Source: Atriophallophorus winterbourni (lineage: Eukaryota > Platyhelminthes > Trematoda > Plagiorchiida > Microphallidae). Taken from it: DNA of 64,000 nucleotides. Both the position numbers and the translations under genes were made by a program. This document shows positions 33,701-45,430 of the stretch, piece after piece (the stretch's first letter is position 1; every line of letters begins with the position of its first letter). Location of the stretch: positions 29,088 through 93,087 of the forward strand of contig JACCGJ010002764.1 of assembly GCA_013407085.1 (NCBI GenBank). Direction: 5' to 3'. The notes under the pieces were generated by a model. That model had not been told where the DNA came from, ran no database searches, and saw nothing but the letters and a program-made list of their open reading frames with translations.

Positions 33701-35040
33701 TAAAATTTGTAGTGTTCAAATCATGAACGGTTATCAAAGATCCGACTAGGATAGAGTCGGAACGCTCAAGTGTTTTTGGAGGTATTTCTTTACATTCAGG
33801 TTGAAACTCATCACTAGGCGTTTGTGGGTCGGTACTATCAGTTTGCTTTCTTTCGGCTATTAACCTGGCCAAACTCAACTTGACGTTTTGGGGTAGGTTC
33901 CTTCCTGTTAGCTTTACATCCACGTTCGATAGTATCGGTCATTTTGGTCGTAAAGAAGGTTAGCTTTAAAGGAGTAGGACCTTGTCCTTTATATTTGGCA
34001 GACCGCGGTATCCTAAATATATATGTATGGCAGCTTTAATGCCAATGGTTTCGGCTAGATATTTCTACTGTTTTTGATCGTGCTCAGACTTTTTTTTAGA
34101 TGGTACGTCAGCGGCATGTTCCAGAACACCTAGAATTACAACACTTTTTGGATTACTTTATTCTCGAGATTTATGTGACGACTTTCGCTCCCACCATGTT
34201 AAGTCTGCATGGATACGATATGTTGTCTCTGGATAACCTTAAAGAAGAAGAAAAAGTTTTTCACATCCTAGGCAGATTGAAGCGTTATTCTTAAAAGGCG
34301 AGGATCATCCTTGTGAGGAGAATTCAGATGGCGGTTTAATCGGAATATTGATAAAGGAGTAACTGCGGCCAGTCTCACCTGACATTTGTGTTTATACCAC
34401 TAAGCTGATTCATGTTTTTGTTTAGCTTCAAACAGCGTTTCCTGCGACTCGGTCACGTTTGTACATATAACGCTAAGATTAACACCCGCGGATTTTGTTT
34501 TATATTTTGTGTCAGTCACTTCAATAATGGTTTTTCTGAGTCCTTTCTCGTTTACGTCAATTCAAGGAGTCACTGATTCCAATGAATGCTTCCTGGTTAT
34601 CTGGGCAAATGTTGGCCTGTTACAAACTGATGGATTTCGTACCGGCTCTTCGGCAGTAACCACTAAATCTAGCAACAATGGTGCCGTTATGAACTTGTTT
34701 GTGAATTCATTCAGTTTTTGCATACTAGATTCCAGTCCGTTTAGACGGGTCTCAATTTCAGGAGTTTTCGCATGCAAGAATGACGCTGTTTATTTGGCCT
34801 TGCAAGCTTGGCAAATGTAGCAAACCCCGGGACAAACATCTCCATTAATGAGCGATACTAAATCCGAGGTTAGCGATTTGTTGCATCTAAAAGGAACTTT
34901 CGAAAAACAATAGTAACACGTGACAGACTCCGCCTTTGGGCTTACGGACATTTTGCAAACCGTACACATGCAGCTCGGTGCGCTTTGTAACCTGTTTAGG
35001 GTCATTTGATCAGGGTTGTCTGCAGTACTGTTCAATGGTG
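33654..35040 (-). pseudogene. CR1-clade LINE ORF1 with Cys-rich finger (CR1-3)
   Basis: The open frame 35,035-34,790 starts with Met and encodes a PHD-like Cys-rich finger: CMCTVCKMSV, then CYYCFSKVPFRCNKS, then CPGVCYICQACK. Such zinc-finger N-termini occur in ORF1 of CR1 elements. After a shift, 34,777-34,562 reads IETRLNGLESSMQKLNEFTN, a short coiled coil, and RPTFAQITRK. Then 33,923-33,654 is a hydrophilic C-terminal part that runs into the ORF2 endonuclease start. The protein acts as an RNA-binding partner of ORF2 in related elements; here it is broken. Confidence 0.68.
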
Positions 35041-35265
35041 TGTGTACATGCAGTGTTTCTGTCGAGCGATCGATGGTGAATATCGTGAGCGCGACGAAAA
35101 GAGTTGTTCACAAATAACAGCGAAATCAGTATTGATTCCGGTGATACGCTGCGGTTATTGATTGCACGATGTTGAATAGATAACCAGTCGACGGAGAAGA
35201 ATGAGATCTTCTCAATGACCTTAATCTATTTGAGGACTTGAAGAGTATTAACAGGGTTGCACGTG
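35041..35265. other. Junction between CR1-3 and copy B
   Basis: No gene. The boundary of the duplicated unit cannot be fixed because the sequence left of copy A is outside the window; this piece may belong to the unit or to the CR1 5' region. Confidence 0.5.
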
Positions 35266-35471
35266 TAAATCCAATATGGGAATATCACAATAAATCCTAG
35301 TTTGCTCGTAATATCGAATACAGCTACAAGAAGTGTATATCCAGAAAGCTGACTGCGAGCGGAGTCCAACAAGGTATAATATATTCACTCGCGTGTAAGT
35401 ATGAGAAGAGTATATCCTGATAATCAGGAGTTCAAAATAATGCGAACGGATCCAAGTTGACACGTTGAAAC

Positions 35472-35657
35472 GTGTATATACCAATAACATCGAGCAGTCA
35501 TTTCGATTGGAACAACACAAAGTTCGTAACCGGTGGGAACAAGCGACACGTGCGAGTATTGTTCGACCCTCATGAATCCACAAACATCATGCACCCCAAA
35601 AGAATTTTAATTTCTTCCACTGTATTGCTGATAGCACTCATCCAACTGTACATGTAA
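35472..35657 (+). pseudogene. PLE-like GIY-YIG C-terminal tail, copy B
   Basis: This is the counterpart of 208-378. It encodes HFDWNNTKFVTGGNKRH followed by a short hydrophobic tail and a stop, 61 residues in all. It is the cleaner of the two copies, since its stop lies at the expected end. No upstream endonuclease core is visible. The PLE assignment is an inference from the WNNTK block and the basic residues after it. Confidence 0.42.
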
Positions 35658-35910
35658 ATCGATTGCTTTTTTTACAATAAAACTTGATTCAGGATTCTTG
35701 ATTCTTGAATTCCAATTAGTCAGCGCCTCTAATCAGCTGCGGTCCATTGAAAAATGAGAAACGTGTACAGAAAAGACAGCTGATGAACACCGTCAACGAT
35801 CGGGAGTGCTGGTCATCTTCACACCTTTATTTCGTAATAATGTGTTGAACGTGGCGTCTCGCCTCATCTATGAAATGAGTACTGAATAATCATTCGTTGA
35901 AGTGGCTGCA

Positions 35911-36300
35911 TTAATGCTGCTCAACACAGGTGATGACCTTTTTAGCGATTCTGTCGTCACCTTGATGATTTTGAATCGTTGAACGGTCAATTTTTCTATC
36001 GAGCTCATCCAGATTGGTTGGATAATAAGTGCGGGCAACGGTTCGTTGACAATCAACATATTGCAGTATCAGAGCCCTGTAACCTTGCTGGACCCAGAGT
36101 AGAGGCTGATAAAGGCTCGACCATTTTGTAATCTGCTTAGTTTTGTACGCAATCAGGTTATCAAATATGACTTTACAGTAAGCTATATTGAGGTTCTTTC
36201 GAACCCATGGCAACACACATACGACTTTATGGCAGTTATATCTGGAAAACTGTTTTTTGAATCGTTCAGGAAATGCATACCAGTGTATACGAATTTTCAC
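35911..36300 (-). other. 129-codon open frame, unassigned (copy B)
   Basis: Open on minus with an internal acceptor-like TTTTCCAG before YNCHKVVCVLPWVRKNLNIA. Further on are LIAYKTKQITKWSSLYQPL and a charged end TNLDELDRKIDRS. The counterpart in copy A (about 1,040-700 minus) keeps YNCHKVVRVLPLV but is shifted and stopped soon after. It may be a decayed exon or transposon part, or chance. No family recognised. Confidence 0.28.
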
Positions 36301-38929
36301 TTACAAACTGTTATGGAAAAACATTTGAAATATTTGTAGAAATATTATGTGACAGAAAACCACATTTATTGCAGATTTCAGGCTTGAAATGTTTCGATAA
36401 GATATGAGTCAACGTCAGTTGTCGATATACGTGATATTCATTAACAGTATGGTAATTATGCAAGGTTTAACTACTTCGTTGACAAATTTATGAAGCTTTC
36501 GTTTCTTTGTCCTTAAGTAACCAAAATCTCATTGCACTCTGCAAAGCATTTATTCCTATGCCCTTGATTAGCTCAGTTAAGGGATTATACGTAAATCCAA
36601 TATTCATGTGATTCCTTAATGTCGTTCAATCTGGGCATATATATACGCGCATCTATAGCACGTCTTAGTTTTATTCTACCAATTTGTTGTCAATTCCAAA
36701 ATATGATTCAACATTAATTCATTTTAAACTAGTATACACTTAATAAAACGGAATTGATTAAATAGTTATTCACCTTTCTCGATGTACGATACAGCTGTGA
36801 AATCAAATCGGTACACATATAAATCGTTTGAGTGTCAAGCAAAATATTTCAAGGTCATTGATAATTGATGAAAGCTGAGCCTGAACGTATGAGGTGTTCA
36901 TTTTTGTTAAATATATTTTGTGCGCATATTGTGAAACCCATAAAATATTTAACATAATGTGATATGATAACAGAGACTGATGATTTTGTGAATTAAAATA
37001 AAATGTTTTCGGCGACAAATAGCTAGTAATAATTGATAAATGGTGAATACTCATTTTCTATGTGTTTTGTTGTGTTTTTGTGTGCCTGTTGATTGTGTTG
37101 GCCAGAACTGAAAGGCAATTCCATTTCCATATATAAGAAGCATATGAATAAAGTATCAACTATTGCGTGCGTTATTATCACACACCAGACGACCGATTTC
37201 TGGCTGTTTTCACAAAACATGCGGGGTTCGTATAAACGAATATAGTGTACTAATGCTCTAAGGATGGTCAATATTATGCACACATTATAATACGACGAAT
37301 AAATCCCTACAAAATCTGATGTGAGGATCGATCGTCGTACGTTAAGCATATATATGTTTCCGACAGATTTAATTCAGTTGAAATCAACATGCTACCGTTA
37401 GCTTTGCCCTCCACTGATAAAGCTGTTCTTCAAGGAACGATTCTCTATCATTCCTGCTATTCAGCACACCCGGCTGTGTTACACTAGTAGCCCTAAAAGT
37501 TTGTTTGAAAAAAGGAAGACGACATCGTAGTTGGATGTGCCGTATCCTGAAACGAATCTATAAATCCATTTTTCGCTGAGTTAGATGTAGTTACAACGTG
37601 GTCAGAATACATATGCTTATATATAAATTCCGAAACCTGGGCTACACTAAGACAGTTTTTGGAGAACATGTTGTTTGAGTGTGTGACTACTTATTCCTAA
37701 CAAGCTCATTTAAAAATCAAAAAGTTGTTCATGAGTATCCATAATGGAAGCACTGGACTCATGTTTCGCTGTTATTTGATCTCACCAGCAGACCATGGGA
37801 TCAAGGAATGATTATTGATTTCGGATATAAGCTGAACCATAAACTCTCTTACAAACTGTCAGTAAGGATAGGGAAGTACCTTAAAACTCCCTGTTTTTAA
37901 TTATTCGTTACTTTCATCGTTTTTCTATTTACAATCTGTTAATAAGGACCCCCGGATAAATGCGTACGTTCTAAATCATTACTATTGGTTGCTACCGTTA
38001 CTTCTCCCATATCGGTTTTAGTGATAGCAATATCGGTAACTTGCTTAAGGTAAAGAAGTGCTTGTCTTTTTTGCCAATCAATATTTGGTTTGCCTTGCTC
38101 TTGGTTTTTACTGACACTAACGAATCAGTTCCGTATTGTATCATCAAGCTCACTGGGAAGTCCATTTGAAGAGTCTTCGATACAAAGGATACGTTTAACA
38201 AACTTCATGCTCTTACTCATTCAAAAATTCAATCCTTTCTCCAAATATCTTTGCTTAGCATGCGAGAGCGTCGGATTAGACAAATTTATGACACTAGAAT
38301 ATTTAGGATTGGACACTGCCTCATTATAGTCATCCGGTGTTTTTATAATACAATTCTAATAACTTGTTGAGCTTATAGATTTGCCGTTCTCTTATACGCT
38401 CTGTTTTTGTGACTTAAAACTCTGCGTGATTTCCGCAAATTCCGCAAAAATCCAATTCATATCATTCTACATCTAGATCAAAGGAATTAAATGTAATAGT
38501 TGCCCTGGTGTTTATATATGACAGACCTACACAGACCTTCTCACCAGAATCCGACACATCGGGAGCCTGTCAACAGCGGCTCCCTGATGCAGGAGAATAT
38601 CTATCCCTGATTCTTGATTCAGCCTTGGCGAAGCACGTTTTAAATACATTCCACAATGTTTATATGGGAAATATTATAGTGTTAAGAGTGATATTAAACC
38701 GTATGGCAAGTGGCTACAAACACTGTCTTTCTAAATTGCTAAGGCCGACTGGCAGTCAATACATTAGCTGGGGTAAAAATCTCCACAATAAGCGCTCAGC
38801 ACTGATATGAACATAAATAGTCTTATTCACTCTATACTTGACATTCAGGTAGTTTTTTACTCTTAATTCAACAATGTTGTAGCCTTAAGCCGATTATTCA
38901 TGTATTTCTATGCAGCGGGCCACACAGTC
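36301..38929. other. Non-coding duplicated sequence, copy B
   Basis: Counterpart of 1,050-4,140, without the 450-bp segment at 1,847-2,296. No gene recognised. Confidence 0.55.
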
Positions 38930-39245
38930 AACTGAACTTGACCGTCTTCACTGGTGATATATTGATGTGCATACGTGCTGGTCAAATTGACCACGGATCC
39001 CGATTATGCCTACGTGACGTGTCACACCGTAGACGTACTACAGTCTGATTAGCGGTGAGGTGAAATCAGAAATGGTGGGTTCAATGCTACTTAGTCATGT
39101 TCCATGTTCTGTCTATCACCATTGGTTTGACGAAGCTTATGTGTCAGAAGTGAAACGTTACCCAAAACCTGCTCTAGCTGTTTGCCCTCAAATTTCTTCT
39201 CATCATGAATACACGATCGCCCCGAAACATATTGTATTTAGTTGC
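38930..39245 (+). repeat. PLE-end repeat with hammerhead, copy B
   Basis: Same block order as 4,150-4,390 in copy A, but here the hammerhead is retained at 39,122-39,165 between CCATTGGT and ACCCAAAACC. Confidence 0.68.
39122..39165 (+). ncRNA. PLE-type hammerhead, nearly complete
   Basis: UUGGU, UUGACGA (C3 changed to U), stem II AGCUUAU-GUG-UCAGAAGU with mismatches, GAAACGUU and ACCCAA. The C3 change would be expected to abolish or cripple cleavage. Confidence 0.7.
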
Positions 39246-40899
39246 TGAAAATTCTATTTTCCTAAAATACATTTTGATGTGAATTTACTAATATTTACAA
39301 ATGCACAGTTGCATCACTTCTGGCTCACTGTGGAACATTTCCCGAGAAATTACACACTTCGAATTCATCTGTTACTTCGCAGTAGTACGAACCTTTCAAT
39401 AGTAAACATTGTACGGTTCTGAAATATCGCTTCGCGAAACATTTCGACAGATTTTGGCGAAACATAAAATCAGATTAAATTTAGCATTGTGTAATCAGCC
39501 GATATATTCTAGAAATTTTCAGATAAATTTGGGTTAAATACCTTACTTTTTGTTCCTGAATATTTATAACCTTATAATGAATTTCGTAAAACAAAACCAA
39601 TAACGCATAATGTTATCCGGATTTATAGAAAACCTAATTGAAGTGGCAACTTACTACGCGCCAAAGCAGAAAGAACTGTGTAAATACGACGGATTATTAC
39701 GTATAAGATTGTGCACATGGGAAAATAATTTTTATAAATCTCTGTAGGCCCCATCAAGAGACTCACATTTCTTGACGTTGTTTTCGTCGGATTCTGGAAA
39801 TATTGGAAAACATTGTATAGGTATAATAACATAATTGATTTATTAATTTGTTCCCGTTAACATATTTCAATAAATAAAATAGCAGCAATTATTATTAATA
39901 TTATTTTTATTATTATCATTATTATTATTATTTTTATGATTATTATTATTATTAATATTATTAATATTATAATTATATAACTTTTGACATTCTCAGAGTA
40001 AGTTGAATATGCAATTTTTGTATGTTTTATCAATCTGATTAAAGACATTGGGATCATCAAACTTTGAAGCACATTCATCCTTTGGGTGACTATTATGCAT
40101 ATTGGATCTACGTCAGTCGATCGAATGAATTAGATTTACCACTGATCACATACTTTGCACTCAAACATCTGAACCGGTTTCTGGGTATTTGCAGTTATCA
40201 ATTGGAAACTATGAGTTTGTACGCAATGAGAATCGAAGCATTGAAAAAGTAGCAAAATATTGAAACGTGAATGCCTGAAACACATAACATTGGGCAATTT
40301 GAAGTTATGATCTCTTCCTTTTTTGTCTTGTACATGACAACCAGCTTTTATCTGTTTATTGTCGTCAGTTGGCGACAGTATTATTAGATTCAGCAATCGT
40401 TCGTGTTGAGCGGGTGAACCGGAAATAAATTATGAATATGTATATGAATTACTTGGTTCGTTTAATGAACCCCATTAAACCATGCCATTATTTTCAAAGA
40501 TATGGCACAACTGAGTAACTTGAATGAACAAAAAGTGATATTTGTAATGCATCCATTCTGGCTGATGCTTTTGCGAAAATTCTGAATATTTATATACGTA
40601 ATTTCGTTTATTTGACGCCATATTTCATTTGGATCCATAATCTATGTTGCATGTAGAAAATATATTTTCGCTGATTTTGGTAAAACTTCTATCAAGTAGC
40701 TACTTATATTAACCCCACGGGATGGGAATATCTTGGTTTAACTGCTCACTTTGGATACGCTGTTTAAAGCATCATCTACAAACTATAAACTGAACATATA
40801 CAATTTTCTGCTGCTGCACGACGTCCATGCCATTAGCGGGCAACTAAACTCGTTCGACAGATATTATTCTTTCCAAATCAAGATGAATGGTTCATAGAT
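39246..40899. other. Non-coding duplicated sequence with an interrupted TTA tract, copy B
   Basis: Counterpart of 4,391-6,100. The microsatellite at 39,886-39,975 is interrupted (TTTTTATTATTATCATTA and similar). No gene. Confidence 0.6.
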
Positions 40900-41051
40900 T
40901 GTAATAGATTTTTCATTCCACTCATTCAATGTAGGCCGAATTTGACCTTCATGAAATGTAACACATTCTTCGTGTTTAAAAATAGACGACACAGATCGGG
41001 AGTCCATAATCATGAAATTATAATTTGCAATGAATCCGTTATAGCGAGATT

Positions 41052-41096
41052 TTGGTAACGTTTCGATTCTGAACACAGAAGCTTCGTCAGACCAAT
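41052..41096 (-). ncRNA. PLE-type hammerhead, copy B left end
   Basis: On minus: UUGGU, CUGACGA, A, GCUUCUG-UGUU-CAGAAUC, GAA, ACGU, U, ACCAA. All core bases are present; one stem II base differs from copy A (CAGAAUC for CAGAAGC), breaking the pair next to the outermost one, so activity would be reduced. Confidence 0.72.
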
Positions 41097-41689
41097 GGTG
41101 ACGGTACGAACAATGTTTAGGTTTAAATGACATGTTCTTGACCAATCCTGAATTTTTTCAGATAGACATTGGAAATCAAGACTATTGATCACACCCTTCA
41201 AATGCCGTGTAAATCCCTAAATTGTATATCTAGTGTTCAAACATGAATATTTCAAATACCTTGCTGTCTACTACGAACCACAAGTTCGCAATCCAGCCAG
41301 CAACTTTGTACGAACAGCCGAAACGGAAGCAAAATGACATGATCATTGCATCTACAACTTGAGATGCCAATAGAATAAAATCATGCCAAGGGCCTAAGTG
41401 GTGAAATCTCCGGATAATGTTCGCAATTCTAGGAAGGCTGCCGAAAACTCATCCAAAGTTTCCTTAAAACAAAAGATCAATTAAAGCCGGACAAACGCGC
41501 GATCTAAATCTTCTAGTTTGATGTCCGAAATGCGAAATGTGTTATCTGGAGCGGATTTCTGCAAAATTAGTGGGAAACACGCCGAGGACAAGGCCACACA
41601 ATCTGAGTACATCGACTAAGGACAGATACGTAAGTTCAGCATGAATTAAGTAGAACCTTAGTCAAAGATTATGGTACATGCTCTACCCA

Positions 41690-42235
41690 AAATCTGCTCA
41701 TATCCCTAGATTCTATGGACTTCCGAAGATACATAAGAAGGCGTCCCATGGAGGAAAATTTCAACGGCATTGGATCCGCAACATACTAATTGGCTGAGCT
41801 CCTTGCCCAGCCTTTGAACCCACTGGTTGGTAACACGAATTCGTTTATTGAGAACTCGTTTTATTTTGTTCGTCGTTTAGGTGACGTAATCATTAGGGAG
41901 AATGAAACGTTCTAAACCTTGACGTAAGCTCGTTGATCATGAATGTTGACACTACAAGCGCTTCAAAATTGCTAGGAATTCACTCAACTCCGACATGACC
42001 TTAAAGGATCGTACCAACTCGAGTGTACAACAAATCATGAACGGTGTAGCATTTTGTCTAAATATGAACTACGCCTTATTTAATGGACAGATATAGAAGC
42101 AAAACGATGGTTTAGCAATGAGCTCACCTATGTTACCCATGCTGGCTAATATCTACATGGAGCACTTCGAATATACAGTCGTCAAATTACAAGTCATGAA
42201 TACACCAAGAGATTTATTGAGCGCCAATTGAACCG
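41690..42235 (+). pseudogene. PLE reverse transcriptase fragment, copy B
   Basis: YGLPKIHK (about 41,718), then SFIENSFYFVRRLG, and after a poorly preserved linker LKDRTNSSVQQIMN, NYALFNGQIYKQNDGLAMSS and PMLPMLANIYMEHFE (to about 42,170). The FNG..Y.Q..G.AMG(S)P..P..AN.YME motif of PLE reverse transcriptases is far better kept here than in copy A. The catalytic D-D segment beyond it is missing, as in A, so that loss predates the large duplication. Confidence 0.75.
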
Positions 42236-42239
42236 AGTT

Positions 42240-42600
42240 AAACACCCGCAAACAAAAATGGAAAACGTTTGGCGAGTTACGGTATTTCTACTGTATGTTA
42301 AAAGCGCCTCCAAAGGAATAACTCGAATCTTGAATAACGCTGGTATGAGAGTAACTTATTAGGGAGGTAGAACTCTCTATTTGTATTAATAACTCTCAAA
42401 TATAAAATGCCTTTAGGTTGTGCGACAAACTGCATCTACAAAATCAAATTCAAGTGTTTCGCGGGTGTTTACATTGAGATGACATCTAGAGAACTTTGCA
42501 CCAGGGTAAACGAACATAAGAAACGAGTAGTAAATTAACCCCGCAAATCCAGTGAATATCAATCACTAATTCTAAATTTTGCCCTAGCTGAACACGGGCT
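42240..42600 (+). pseudogene. PLE linker and GIY-YIG endonuclease remnant, copy B
   Basis: Follows the RT piece: a TENVWRVTVFL-like linker, TRILNNAGMRV, then NCIYKIKFKCFAGVYIEMTS and ELCTRVNEHKKRV, ending ALAEHG (42,415-42,600). The ancestral reading NCIYKIK.KG.AGVYIGQTS, REFCTRVNEH is clear when A and B are compared; each has its own damage. Confidence 0.7.
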
Positions 42601-42990
42601 ATATAATGGGTCACCCCTATATCTTGGTAACGTGGAAGTGATAAGACGGTGTGTGAAATCATATAGGGAAAGAGTTTTCGCCTAGACAGTTAAACTAACA
42701 AAGGCTGGGGCGAAGTGAACAAGATGGATGAGGCATATATCTCAAAATTCTGGCGTTCGATTATGCAGCGGATAAGGATGACGTGTAAAGCATCCAATGT
42801 TTACTTTGATACGTAAGCAGAGAGCCAGCGTACGCTGTTTGTAACTGCAAACTGTATAAACAATTATGGGATTAACACAGCATTTTTGGAGTGTGATAAA
42901 TTGTTTTGATCTCCCTTGTCTACCTGAAAGAACTCAGGATTGGTCAAGAAAATGTCATTTAAACCTGAACACTGTTTGTTCCGACATCAT

Positions 42991-43032
42991 TAGTCTGACG
43001 AAAATTCTGTGTTCAGAAGCGAAACGTTACAC
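42991..43032 (+). ncRNA. PLE-type hammerhead, copy B right end
   Basis: UAGU, CUGACGA, AAAUUCUG-UGUU-CAGAAGC, GAAACGUU, ACACAAAA. Core intact; stem II retains only the inner pairs (UUCUG with CAGAA), and stem I is weak. Confidence 0.68.
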
Positions 43033-43099
43033 AAAACTTGCTATAACCAATTCATTGCGAAATTTATTTTTATGACTAACATAGGATTCATCCAATTTA

Positions 43100-44865
43100 C
43101 ATGATTTGATGGGGTGTAATTAAATATTATGTTTCCCGTTTGTTTGTAATAGTAAAATGTAGCAGTTTTTCTCTAGTGGAAATAAATTCTCGTAACATAC
43201 TTTCCTCCAAGAGCGGTACCACTAATAATAAAATGAAAAGAACAAAATAATATGCATATATAAATTAAGAATTTCCATTCAAAGAATAAACTCCTTTTCT
43301 TTTATGTTATTCATTTGCATTTAACATGTGATTTTGTTTTATTTCAAACATCAATGGATGATCCATCCACATTGTCACGTTGATGTCACATAAATATCAC
43401 AGTTGCTCAGAAGTAAACCGGTTTTGATGTGTGTATGTTCCGGATATCAAGATTACATTGCATCATATCTTTAGCAGTAAAGGACAAGATTCACGTTGGT
43501 CTTCGCAAGCGGTTTCTAATTGGTCCTTATGTTGCCGCTAATGGGAAATGCTGGTTAATTTAGTTTGTTGTTGAGTGTCACGCTTCCAGGAATTCGTGCG
43601 TCATTTCATTAGCAAAATATTTTCCTGCGGTCCCAGTTAGACGTGTGACGGAATTGTTCAATATGTATTGACATCATTGAATTTGGATCATGTCGGCCTA
43701 TTGTTAACTTGTCTTGGTGTAGTTATTTGCTTGCTACCTACTTGTTTGACGCATTACTTCTCTCAAATTCACATGTAAACTTGAAATTTGCATTCAACTG
43801 TTTTACTTTCGACTGTCTCTCGTATCATTCTAGAAATACATTCGTCGTCCTTGCTAATATTTAAAGATTAAACGCTCTATTTTCCTCATATTTATGCACA
43901 CCACTGCTCTATACTACACTTTAGCGAGGAAAATTTCAACGATCATTTATATGCAGTTCCATCACACTTCATAACAAAAGTTCTCTGCAGTTTTCACTCA
44001 TAAAGTAGGGACAGTAAGATCAGGATTCGCATGCCTTGAAACAGTGGAACTATGGTAAACTAGATTGATGCTTGTATGCCGCTGTTCGAAAAGGTTAATA
44101 CGACCACATCACAAGCGATCGCACAAATGTATACGGAGTTTAACCAATGATCATGAGCAAAGATTATCATTAGCCTGCATGACCATTATCTAAAATCATC
44201 TTTCAAATGGCCATAGAATGTATGCGAAAAAATTGATTTGATTAACATTTGATTTCATAAACCGAATATTTGATCGAACATGATGAGCGAGTATGTAACC
44301 ATGGTGTCAACAGGATGTTGACTTGTGATTGAACACACTGCGTTTTGCCATTCTGGATAACTCAGCACTATCTTCAAAGTTTAGAGTTTAGGCTAAGATC
44401 GCCAAATCTTCGCTGGATCAAAACAATCATTTTTGACTGTACAATCGTTTTCTAACGACTGCATACAGCACCATTTTGTTCGTGATGCGTACGTGATGTA
44501 TTTACGTACAATTAATAAAACGTTTATCCAGATTATATGTATCATCACACTTAACTATCCATTTGATATCGTGCTAGAAAATATAGTTTTCTACGAGAGA
44601 CAACGTGAGTTTGTATATCAAAATATATGACCTACCCCTAACAATCTCCTCCAACGCTAGAATAATAAAATGCGAGTCGTTAGGAAATCATGTGTTACTG
44701 AAACCACTAAATGTTTTTGAATATTTTACATAAGTCAATCGACGAGATATAAGAATAACCAAAATGTGATTATGAAGTAATAAGCGTATATGATTCGAGC
44801 TAACTTTAAAATATTCGTGAGAAGCAATTTTCAGGTAGGTATACACTTGGACCTGATACATAATC
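43100..44865. other. Non-coding duplicated sequence, copy B
   Basis: Counterpart of 7,961-9,819. No gene. Confidence 0.55.
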
Positions 44866-44930
44866 TGAGGGAGTGAAAGGAGAAGATGGAAAAGAAGAAG
44901 GTGAAAGGGAGAAGATGTAGAAGCAAAAGA
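44866..44930 (+). repeat. Polypurine tract, copy B
   Basis: GAGGGAGTGAAAGGAGAAG, GAAAAGAAGAAGGTGAAAGG and AGAAG run, counterpart of 9,820-9,880. Confidence 0.75.
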
Positions 44931-45164
44931 CTGTATGCGCGTACACGACGTTCCAGTAAATAAATAAAATTCTCCATGAAGCTGAGAAATATTGAAATGT
45001 TAAAGAACCACAAACCTTATCTTGGTAAATTGTCGCACAATGAATACCGTACGTATACTAAAATACTGTCTGACAACCAGGGTCTAGACGGACATGAGAA
45101 TATAATTAGAAAATGAAGCTAGAATAAGTAAGATAATATCCGAACATCTATTATCAAATTATCG

Positions 45165-45430
45165 GGCGCATCTTGAACTCTGAAAGAGCCATCGATTGAT
45201 TAACCATGTTTCACGCCAGGTGAGGAACAAAATAGATTCTGGATATATTAGTTCGAGAATAAGGAATGAATATTGAATTCTCGTGAAGGAAAATGTTTTG
45301 CTGGCAACAAGGATCTTGTTTACTGGATGTGAATTCTCGAAATAAATGATTCCGATAAATGTGTTGCATTCTCTGAAGTGACGATCGACAATAGTGTTTC
45401 GAATCAACTTCGCGAAAACACAACTCAATC
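45165..45430 (-). pseudogene. Non-LTR reverse transcriptase C-terminus, copy B
   Basis: On minus: VFAKLIRNTIVDRHFRECN, FIGIIYFENSHPVNKILVA, then after a shift SRTNISRIYFVPHLA and NQSMALSEFK. It is the jockey/CR1-like polyprotein end, less damaged than its counterpart at 10,130-10,335. Confidence 0.65.

Larger units (their letters stand above)
40900..43100 (+). mobile_element. Penelope-like element with inverted hammerhead-bearing ends, copy B
   Basis: Counterpart of the element at 6,130-7,960, with the same inverted end repeats (about 40,930-41,220 minus, 42,880-43,090 plus). It is longer inside: it keeps about 234 bp before the RT block and about 70 bp after the endonuclease (42,600-42,680) that A has lost. 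Confidence 0.75.

Noticed and set aside
39886..39975. CRISPR-like or other regular array in the TTA region
   Set aside because: It is a simple interrupted microsatellite without spacers.
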